A DNA stretch of 64,000 nt from Symsagittifera roscoffensis. Taxonomy: Eukaryota; Xenacoelomorpha; Acoela; Convolutidae. The DNA lies in assembly GCF_963678635.1 (NCBI RefSeq), contig NC_087066.1, positions 12,818,517 through 12,882,516 on the forward strand. Reading direction: 5' to 3'. Under the pieces are notes generated by a model, which was not told where the DNA came from, did no database searches, and saw only the letters and a list, made by a program, of their open reading frames with translations. This document shows positions 9,970-18,872 of this stretch, in pieces (the first letter of the stretch is position 1; each line of letters begins with the position of its first letter). The position numbers were made by a program, and so were the translations under genes.

Positions 9970-12900
9970 AACTTTAGCTGAGTCACTAATTTTGTCATCG
10001 AGAAATGTAAGAGACATTTTTGATACTAACGGAATCGAGCAGGCAGCGTTAAGTAAGTTAACTTGGACTTGTACATCGCCATTAAATTGTACGAATATTA
10101 AATATATATTACAAAGTGTGCAGCGTAGAGACTCATTAGGATCGACTACTAAGATTCCCAGGCTGAGCAAGGGAAGCACGCGAAAATTTTAAACTAGGCA
10201 TAGCCAATCTTCGTTTAGCAGCGCTTCTGACGTTTTTGTTGACAACGAATCGACTAAAGGTCAAGCTGATCTGTCAGTGAGCGAAATGAAACTAAGAAGC
10301 GAGAAGAACCTCGATGGCGACCAAGGGCGGAGCGCCGAGGCCTGAACGGCGAGCGAAGCGCTTGTGGACCCCTTTGACAAAGGGGAACGAACGCTTATTC
10401 GACCCGACTTTGAGCCGAGCGAGGACCTCGAACGGGAGGAAGTCGAGAGGACGGAGGAGGCCGCGGAGCGTTCTTCAGGGGTATGTCCAAATCTTTCACA
10501 CCCAGCCATATAAGCCCGAGTGAAGAACAAACAGGTTCGAAGGCCAAAAAAAGCTGGAAGTCTTTGTACGATGAGCGCATGGCGTCACTACGAACTGAAG
10601 GTCTGTCTTCCAGTTATGACCATCCGGAGATAACCCATCCGGATGTGATCTTCACGCCGTGCCCAAGGAACAACATGAGCAGGAAGGCGTCATCTGCCTC
10701 GCCGACCAGGCCCATGTCAGATGGGATAGCGATGGGAGCGTCCTCAACGTTCGGCAGGTTGATGATGTCGATGGGCAGGCAAAAGGGCGGCGCGTCATCA
10801 AGTACCAGGCTGAAACCACAGTTGACCTCATCTTCTCTGGGGCTAACCCCGTCATTTGGGGCCACTGGCGACATAAGTGACATGTTTACTGGCATAATGA
10901 CTGGTCTGGATGAACTGAGACGGGACATGACTAAAAGAATAGATCAAGATGACGAAAGAGCTCACCAGGGTCGAGAGAATTTGCGAGATGAACTGACGCA
11001 CGTGAAGTCGCAGGCAAGAGTCGATCAGGCTCAATTGATTCGCAACACCGATCAATGCCTGGCGGAGAGCTTGGCACAGGCAAACAAGGAGTCATAGGAA
11101 AGAGAGGCTAGGATGACGAGAGAGATCGAGCGATTGTTGAACGATCATGATAATACCTATGCCCATACGATGACTAGCCTGGAAAAAAGGTTAGATGCCA
11201 AATCTGACCTGATGATGCGGAAGCTTGACGAAATCTTAAACGGAAGTAGTCGGGAGGTCCGTTCCAACCCAAGGGAGCGCTCATGCCAGGCGAATGATGG
11301 AGATGGAGCAGGCAACTAAGCCGGGGCCCAGCAAAATTCGAGAGCGAATTACGAATCTAGGAATAGGGAGCGGCCCAGGACAGCCCCATCGAGGCCAGGT
11401 TGGACAAACACGGTCCCGCCGGAGACGGATGCCACCCGGGAGACAAGATTGCCTACTGCGCCACAAGTCAGATCGGTCCCAGATCTGACTACGGTCTCAC
11501 AGGACACGACGATGTATGCTTCGATGTTTGAGCCTCTGAACAGATCTCTCGAGACATTCATCACCAAGCTCTCGAAGTCAACCGAGAGAGGAGAAAGGTC
11601 AAGAAGGACACTGAAAAAGCCGAAATCATACAAAGACGAGTCAGACGGCTGCATTGATACTTGGATAGAGGTGATGAAGTTGCACTTTGAAGAGAAGAAT
11701 CTCTCAAAGAAACAGGAATGCAGCGCACTGAGAAGCAACCTGCTGGAGGGTACCGCCCTGAATTGTGTAATGGCGAAAAGGGCAAATGAACGAGACAGTG
11801 CTCGCTAGATATTTGACATCCTGCTGAATCGTTTCGGCTCTGGAGTACAAGGGCATCAGGCTATGGTGAAGTTCGAGAAGAGGCGTCAAAGAGATGACGA
11901 ATCCATAGACAACTTTTTGGACGACCTTGAATTACCTAGGAGGAGAAGCAACCCTGATGAGAGCGTTTCCGAGCGGAACTTAGCGATTGCCTCGAAGTTC
12001 ATGGATGGAATGAAGAGTTAAGAATTAAAAACAATGCTAGCCACACACTTCACCCTGTCGCTTGACCAGGAGGTACCCACGCCCGATGATTTGCGTTTGA
12101 AGTCGCGTGAGTACTTGCTCATAAAACCGAGGGCGTACAACCGTTACAGCAATTATGGCAACTACAGCGGAACAAACACTGGCGCGAACTCCAGTTGGTA
12201 CAAACCTCGCGACGACATGGATAAGAGGAGGTCCTGTGCGAATTGTGGCTCGATGGACCACCATGTTTCCGCATGTTTGGCTTACAAACAGAACATGAAG
12301 GCGATAGGCCACTTTCTCGACGACGCTGATGCGACCGACGAGGACCACGAAGAGTACGTAAGAGGGCTCATTATGAAGTATGGACCGAGGTGCTTCTTCT
12401 GTAATTTGGAGGGACACTTCAAGTCGGACTGCACTCAATTTTGGGATGCAGTGGCGGACGCGAAACATCCCCGCCATGAAGAGGCGCTTTCGGGCGTCAA
12501 AGCCAGTCGAGCATGTCTGATGAACGAGTCTGAATCTCGAAGAAAAGAGACAACATCGAGCACTTTTACGACTAAGAAGGTGAAGACCATGCCTGACGAG
12601 GTGGTAGCCTCGAGCTTGGAGGCAGAGTCGGCCGGCCCGCTCAAGGTGGATTATGGTTTGGCAGCAAGGACAGCGTTGCAGAATGTCCAACAGGAGCTAG
12701 CCACGAAAGAAGTTGAGCAATGGGTAAGGTCGGAACTGGAGAGCACAGATTTTTGGGAAAAATTTGACTTTTTGAGTAAAACAACGAAAGAGGACACACA
12801 AGAACCCAGAAAGCAGAGATTAAAACAAAACGTCATATCGGGTAGAACTTCCGGCATGTTGAAAGAAGGGACGAAGATAATGTCCATCATCTCAGTCGCG

Positions 12901-13287
12901 GGAAACCAGGTGGTCAAGAACTTGGGTGAACCGTCCGAGATTACGCTGGTCCACCTGGATATTTATGCAGACTACCTGAGGGAGAAGTATCCTAAGCTGG
13001 ACTCCAGGGCAGTGCGAGCGCTGCTCACGACAGGAGGTCCGAGGCTGATGAGAGTGGATGGACATTACATCGAGGTCCATGGCCCATATCCAATTCTGAT
13101 GAATGTGGACGGCATCAATATCTACACAAAAGCTCACGTAACTGATGCGAGTGATCAGGTAGGCCGGATATACATTGGCCAAGAAGAGCTGAAGGTGCGA
13201 CGAATCGGACACAATGCCATGCTTGAACAGGATGCGGTCCAAATAGGTTGCGAAGCCGATCTGGCAGCGCATTTGCTAGATGTGTAG
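9970..13287 (+). pseudogene. gag: gag polyprotein region with two CCHC zinc knuckles (degenerate)
   Basis: The main frame is open from 10483 to 13287 except for five stops: TAG 11095, TAA 11317, TAG 11806, TAA 12019, TAG 13285. An N-terminal portion appears to continue upstream in another frame from about 9970 to 10480 (acidic, Ser-rich, with stops). The middle has a coiled-coil-like region (about 10890-11260) and a capsid-like segment (about 11600-12050). Two zinc knuckles of the form C-x2-C-x4-H-x4-C follow: CANCGSMDHHVSAC near 12235 and CFFCNLEGHFKSDC near 12390. A further ~280 residues separate the knuckles from protease. Gag forms the particle and binds the RNA genome. The breaks show that this copy is inactive. 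Confidence 0.85.
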
Positions 13288-13695
13288 GGTAGACAATTTT
13301 CAGTGAAAGGACTGTTAGACACGGGTGCAGTGGTCAGTGTGATGCCGGTCAAAACCTGGACTGACATGGGCTTTGACAGGTCGGATCTGATACCGACAAA
13401 CATCAGACTGGCAGCTGCCAATCAGGGAGCAATCTATGTGACAGGACGGACGCCGATCATATCACTGCAGCTTGGGGGAAGACATCTTTGGATGAGCTTC
13501 CTGGTGGTGGAAAATTTGGACGAATCCGATCAATTCATCCTGGGAAGGGATTTCGTACGCAACTTTGATGTAATGATCGACCTCAATGACGGGTTGATCA
13601 GGATCAAAGATCCGGAGAGGAAGTATGAAAAGAAACCTCTTAATGAGATCTTAATTAACCAGGCTAAGGTGCCAATTTTCTGGATCAAAAAGTGA
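13288..13695 (+). pseudogene. Retroelement aspartic protease domain
   Basis: In the same frame as gag. The active-site motif LLDTGAVVSVMP (near 13310-13345) has the Asp-Thr-Gly of a retropepsin. The second hallmark, FILGRDFVRNF (near 13535-13565), matches the C-terminal ILG-x-D/N segment of Ty3 proteases. It would act as a dimer to cut the polyprotein. The stop at 13285 separates it from gag and a TGA at 13693 ends the frame. Downstream linker coding continues in shifted frames to about 14070. Confidence 0.85.
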
Positions 13696-14069
13696 GATTG
13701 AAACCAAACGAAGCCGTGGTAGCGACGTTTAGGATGAGGAATCTAAATGAACTCAGTAAGGACAGACAAGTATGTCTGGTACCAAATCCAAACAGTAAGA
13801 GCTCGGCTATTTTAGGAAGAAGCTTCTCACTCACTCAGAGCGGACTGTGTGTGAGTGTGTTGTTGAACACAGAAGCAACAACAGTGACAATACAGAGGGA
13901 AAGAAATTTGGCTACGCATTGCCTCTGAACACAGACTTTCAGAGTGTGGAGAACTTGAAAAAGTTTGATGTAACTAAATGTCCCTTGCATGCGAACCAAG
14001 AATGTATACTGAAGAGAGTAAATGAATTGAAATCTTCAAGGAAATTGTTTTCAATGAAGTCGGAAACAG
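13692..14069 (+). pseudogene. Linker between protease and RT, frameshifted
   Basis: Open in one frame from 13692 to 13928 and in another from about 13900 to 14086. The joined path links protease to RT. No domain is recognised; this is ordinary protease-RT linker sequence of a Ty3-type pol broken by at least two frameshifts. Confidence 0.55.
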
Positions 14070-14655
14070 ATGATATGGTTGTCTAGTTGTTTGAATTTTC
14101 CCGAAAGACCGACAGAAACAGAGTTAGCAGCGAATAAACCGATCTTACCTGAGATAGAACATTTGAAGGGTAAAATATCAGACAAGGAACTAGATTCGCT
14201 CAGGGCGGTTCTAAGTCGGAACGCAGACGTTTTTTCGAGACATAAGGCCGACATAAGTTGCTGTAATTTTGTAGAACACGAAAATGAGATAGAAGAGGGC
14301 TCGTTACCTCATAGGGAGGGGGCGAGAAGAATGACCCCTCATTAGTCGGAAGCGTACAGGGAGGAAATCGAGATGTTAATGGAGTACGACATGATCGAGC
14401 CGTCGAAGTCCCCGTGGGCTTGTGGCGTGTCATGGCTAAAAAGAAAGGGGGCAACTCAGGTTTTGTTGGGATTTCCGTTATCTGAACGCAGTCACTATAA
14501 AGGACGCGTACCCGATTCCCCGCATCGATGAGAGCCTATCCAAGCTGGGGGACGCGAAGTTCTTCACGACGTTAGATTTGGGCTCGGCGTTCTGGCGAGT
14601 GCCACTCCGAAAGCAAGATCGTGAAAAGGCGGGCTTCGCGTGAGAGCTGGGGTTG
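14070..14655 (+). pseudogene. Reverse transcriptase remnant lacking its catalytic core
   Basis: The segment VLSRNADVFSRHKADI and then YREEIEMLMEYDMIEPSKSP and PWACGVSWLKRKGG match the start of a Ty3 RT. After a frameshift come LNAVTIKDAYPIPRIDESLS and FFTTLDLGSAFWRVPL, which includes the first catalytic Asp. Translation reaches a GLF near 14652 and passes directly into a tether/RNase H sequence. The palm part that should follow, including the YxDD box, is absent. I infer an internal deletion of several hundred bases at about 14655. Confidence 0.85.
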
Positions 14656-15345
14656 TTCCATGAGGCACAAGTTTCATTTGAAAAGAGTAAACGTGAACTT
14701 TGCGAGGCATCAGTCCTCGACATGCCAACGGAGAAGGGGATGTTTGTGTTAGACACGGATGCATCAGTGGTTGCGATATCAGGCATACTTCACCAGGAGC
14801 AAGAGTGGAACGGGAGAACGGATCTCCGTCCAATAGCCTACGGAAGTAAGGTCTTGAGCGATACCGAGATGAAGTATGGCGCACCAAAAGCGGAAATGTT
14901 TTTGTTCGCGGTGATCACTTTCGTGGAGAAATACAGGGCCTACTTGGGGAGTGCTCCCTTCAAGTTGCGTGTATATAATCGTGCCCTTGCCTGGCTGAAA
15001 ACCTTTTCGATGGACCAAAGTTATATTGGTCGTTGGATCGTGAGCCTGGATGGATACCACATGATCATAGATCACCGTACCCGTGACAAGCATCAGAATG
15101 CTGACAGCCTCAGTAAGAAGACAGAATTCTATGAGCGCCTCGAAGAAAAGCAAGCTAACCAAGCGAAGGTCAAAGACGGGTTTTCATTCCTAGACAAGGA
15201 GACCTACGACAAACTACCACTCACTAGGTGGCTGGATAAGTCAGGGCATCCTATACCAGGACATCCTGAACTTCCAGTGGAAACGGCCGCCGAGATAAAA
15301 GTTTTAGCCAGGGGTGAACCCGTTCCGCTGGATCTGCTAGTGTGA
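14653..15345 (+). pseudogene. RNase H domain of the Ty3-like pol
   Basis: The frame starts abruptly at the RT deletion point. FVLDTDASVVAISGILHQEQ carries the first RNase H Asp, and the Glu lies in KAEMFLFAVITFVEKY. RVYNRALAWL replaces the usual D-x-R-A-L-x-W, an Asp-to-Asn change at a position that is normally acidic. DHRTRDKHQNADSLSK is the conserved C-terminal H-x-NADxLSR motif. The domain degrades RNA in RNA-DNA hybrids. A linker of about 380 bp with stops in several frames separates it from integrase. Confidence 0.85.
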
Positions 15346-15727
15346 TCCAACCTGGTACAGCAGGAGCTCACCAGGTTGGGTATAACTAGCATAGCTCTGC
15401 TAAATAGGACAGTGAATGTGGCGCCGGACAGAGTGGAACGTGATGGTGTGGAATCATTCGGCTCAAGTGATGACTCGTGGCCTCAGTCCTGGAACAACAC
15501 ATCTAAAACTACTTCCATTTCTGATGTATCGAAGATTGCAATTCATTCCTTGTTGGTGGACTGGATTTAGCGCGGGCTGGACAGAGAAATGCATCAGGAT
15601 CCGGACCGAGACAGGTACACCTCCGATGAGGAGGGCACTGTGGTGGATAATGCCGCTGATTAGCTCGAGCTGATAGCAGTTTCGAAACGCCCAACCAGAT
15701 TGATGCCGTACCAATCTGGAGCCATAT

Positions 15728-17150
15728 GTGCAGGAAGCGACGCCTTTGAAGAAGATATGGTGCGTCAAGTTGATGGACGATGCTCATGCTCCGGAGATAA
15801 TGAGCGGGCAATTAAACGTGATAAAGACGTATCTGAAAGCCAGATACCGGCTGTCGGACCTCCTAAGGGCTCAACGAAATGACAGAATGACGACCAATCT
15901 GAAAAGATGGATCGAGAATGGAGCACCTGACAAAGGAGATTTGGAAGAAGACAGCTACAAGATCTTGAAGCAGTTATACCTGAAAAGAAAAGATTTGTTG
16001 TACCTGAACAAAGACGGAATCGTAGCCTGTAAATTTGAAGAAGAGGACAAGGTCTTTTACAAGTACAATTCGATAGTGTTACCACAGTTATACCAGACTG
16101 AATTGCTCTTTCGTTCACATGACCAGATGGGCCATCAAGGCGTGGACAAAGTGTACAACAGGATACAGAAACGATTCGAATGGCCTGGTTTGAAGAATGC
16201 TTGTGAAAAGTGGATCTCTGCATGCTTGTCGTGTCAACAGGCGAAAGACTCCAGGAAACTAAGATTCCCTCTGCAGTCAATAGAATCATCGGGATTCAAT
16301 GAAGTAGTGCAGATTGATCACCAGAAGATATGCATGACAGCCACGGGCTACAATCAGGTGCTGCTAATGATTGATCATTTTACGAAATATGCAGAGGCAG
16401 CACCCTGCATGACAGCATCAGCGGAAGAAACATGCGATCACTTGATAAATGTGTGGATAGCGAGGCACGGCTGCCCCATCACATTCCAATCGGACAATGG
16501 CAAAGCATTCGTGGGTGATCTCACGAAGGAGTTAATGAAAAGGTCGCAGGTAGCAGAGGCCCACTCGGCCACTTATCACCCGCAAACAAATGGTCTAGTC
16601 GAGAGGCAAAATCGCACGCTGGTATCCATGTTGAGAGTCTATTGCTCACGCTACATGGATGACTGGGATAGACACTTGCCGCAAGTGATGGGTGCTTACA
16701 ACAGCACAGAGCATTCCACCACGGGAATAAGTCCGCATATGATGCTAACGGGTCACTAAAAAGCGCTTTTGTTGACGTTTTTCTACCCTGAATATGAAGG
16801 GAAGAGAACAGCACTGCAAACGTACGTGCGTGATGTCGTTAGACGACAGCAGGACCTCAATGACTTATGCAGGAGGAACACGCAACAGGCGCAAATTAGA
16901 CAAAAGAGGAGGTTTGATAAGAGGACTGCTGATGCAAGAGCCTACTCAGTGGCCGATTACGTCTGGGTATTCCAGAAATTAGTTCCACCAAAAGGAACCA
17001 AAAAATTATTTTAAAAAAAGCGTGGCCCATTTCAAATAACAGAAGTGCGCCAAGGAGGTCGGTTTTATTGACTGAGCACAGGAAGAGCAGCTCATTACGA
17101 AAACATCAAACCGCACAATGCCTCATCAGAGGACTGGTGCATCCCAGCGG
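15728..17150 (+). pseudogene. Integrase (HHCC, DDE core, GPF/Y-like C-terminus)
   Basis: The zinc-binding N-terminus reads SHDQMGHQG ... CLSCQQAK (near 16115-16250). The catalytic core shows VVQIDHQKI (first Asp, near 16305), FQSDNGKAF (second Asp, near 16490) and NGLVERQNRTL (Glu, near 16595), so the D-D-35-E triad is intact. A C-terminal region with RGPFQITEVRQGGRFY (near 17020-17070) resembles the GPF/Y module of Ty3 elements. Stops at 16757, 17012 and 17068 interrupt it. The last is TGA where the family-like context suggests an Arg codon. Integrase inserts the cDNA into host chromosomes. Confidence 0.9.
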
Positions 17151-17956
17151 ACATGCAAGCGGGAGACTATTTGATGGTGGATCCTGCTTGTGAGTTGAAT
17201 GAAAGAGGTACTCGCGACAAAAACGACGGAAATGATGTGGTGGATGATTGCAATCTACCACTGGACCTGGAGTTGACCGAGCGAGTAGAGGTGGATGACG
17301 AAACTCTACCTTATGCCGAAGAGGACTGGGACTGCCCAGAACAGCCTGAAATTGACAAAAGAATACAACCTGATTTTCCTCTCACCATGGAGACACGCCA
17401 AAGCAAGAAAGGAAGGAGCAAGAAGAAGTACAACCCGTATGGCGAGAATTTCGTCATAGACAGGATAGTTTTAAGTGATATGATGCAGTCGCTGGTGGGA
17501 CTGGATGAAGTAGCGGTGCCAAGAGAGATCGACTTGGTGAATGACATGGATCAGGATTGGATCGACGATCGCTCCGAACCAGAAGTAGAGTTTGAACCAG
17601 TGGTGGAGCAGACTCATGAGCAATAATTAACGAACTTGCGAGTTCTCGAATGGCTCCACGATCTGCCGGCGGATCCTAAAGAGACAATCTTGACGATTCA
17701 GGATGTCGATAAAGACGGCGTCAAATACGTCAGCCAGGACAATACCGAGTCCAACTGGGTCGCTCCAGATGGCCCTCTACGCATTCCGCAATCCAACCTC
17801 GATCTGCTCGACTTTGGGCAATCGACGGGGACGTCGATGGATATTTTTGTCCGGGGAGTGGGGGTCGGACTCACCCACACCCAAAACCTGATCATTAAAA
17901 ATTTCAAAATCGGCAAGAGAAACCGGAGAACTGGAAACGGAAAGCAAGAACGCTAA
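17151..17956 (+). pseudogene. Acidic tail and short linker ORF after integrase, function unknown
   Basis: The integrase frame continues through 17626 and, after one TAA, on to 17956. The first part is acidic, with clusters such as YAEEDWDCPEQPEIDKR and a short basic patch (KKGRSKKKY). The second part (17636-17956) contains EWLHDLPADPKETILTI and ends in a basic stretch. No chromodomain or other known module is recognised. The macrodomain frame opens within its end (from 17892), so a frameshift, natural or degenerative, links the two. Confidence 0.6.
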
Positions 17957-18510
17957 AAAACTACCTTTTGGACGAATTTTTGAATCTTATTTTGACCTAC
18001 CGAACCCTTATTCGAACAATATCGTCATAACGGACAGCGATTTCATACTCACGGAACGTACATGCGCTATAGCTATAACCGCGGACGTAAGCTTCAAAAC
18101 AGCACTAGCGGCTGATTTCAAAAGAGAGTATAAGAATATCGAGTTTTTATGGAAACAGAGGCTTGGTGTGGGAGGGATGATAGCGTTGCCTCCTGTTGCA
18201 TCACAGATACCAGGGAAAAATTTGTGTTTCCTGGTTACTAAGGCCACTGATAGGCAACACGTAGATCCAGAGAGCTTGGTATTGGCCTTGACTCGACTTA
18301 GGGATTTTCGGGTTGAGAGAGGAGTGACCTCTCTCTCTCGTTAGGAGTCTATGATCCCAATAGGGGAAAGCTATATCCGAGAGAGTTGTGCCCTTGTTCC
18401 CGTGATATTTTCAGAAACTGACATAGAGGTTTACTTATATAAAAAGTACTATCTGAGCATATGCGATAAGTGGTTTTTATTAAGTTCACTTTATAGAGAT
18501 AAGGATTGAG
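17892..18510 (+). pseudogene. Macrodomain of the TARG1/OARD1 type, carried by the LTR element
   Basis: Open for 150 codons (17892-18341). It then continues YDPNRGKL in a shifted frame (about 18344-18400) and returns to the first frame with IFSETDIEVYLY up to about 18510. Family-like features in order: ITDSDFILTERTCAIAITAD; LAADFKREYKN (the helix normally reading GIAxxFKxxFG); the QRLGVGGMIALPP strand; LCFLVTK with the Lys that in TARG1 is the catalytic nucleophile region; LALTRLRDF and VERGVTSLS; then the strand and C-terminal helix. The usual GCGLDRL loop reads YDPNRGKL, so the second catalytic Asp may not be conserved. Such domains bind or hydrolyse ADP-ribose on proteins. It lies downstream of integrase in the same orientation and is too broken to be noticed as one long frame. 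Confidence 0.7.
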
Positions 18511-18643
18511 TTAGGTTAGCTACTAGGGATTATGTGTTTATAAAATAATGTTTTATGTGATGTTTTTGTGTTAAATTATTGTTAGGGTATGTTTTATGTA
18601 ATGAAGGTGCCAGTGCTTATTCGTGTTACCTCGATAAGGTTTG

Positions 18644-18705
18644 AAGGTGGACGATCCACCTTGGTGCTAAGTTTTAAATCAGCAACGAAGAAAAATTTTA
18701 ATGGA
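18644..18705 (+). terminator. Hairpin plus ATCAGCAA motif at the end of coding block 1
   Basis: AAGGTGGA-CGA-TCCACCTT forms a perfect 8-bp stem with a 3-base loop (18644-18662). It is followed after about 10 bases by TTTTAAATCAGCAACGAAG and a run of A/T. The same arrangement ends coding block 2 (28097-28145). The position after the macrodomain and before the next long ORF suggests an RNA 3'-end or processing signal. Resemblance to histone-type stem-loop ends is only structural. Confidence 0.45.
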
Positions 18706-18872
18706 TCGTTTTAAAGAAAAAAGATGTGAATGATGTTTTATCCTGAAAATGGGACGGCATGAAATGATGGTTTTAAGTCGTGCCCTGCTTTTTAGATCTT
18801 GATTGATCAAATCTTGTTTATTGAACCCAACAAACCGGAAAGAAATCGACAAAGAACATCAACACGATAGAA

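Noticed and set aside
12034-12690. Long antisense frames opposite gag and pol (for example 217 codons at 12037-12690)
   Set aside because: They are shadows of the real plus-strand coding sequence and carry no recognisable domain.
10483-13287. Alternative genetic code in the host (TAA/TAG read as Gln)
   Set aside because: The host genes (PAM-like, IF1, lectin-like) end with TAA or similar at the expected places and contain no internal TAA/TAG; decay explains the gag stops.
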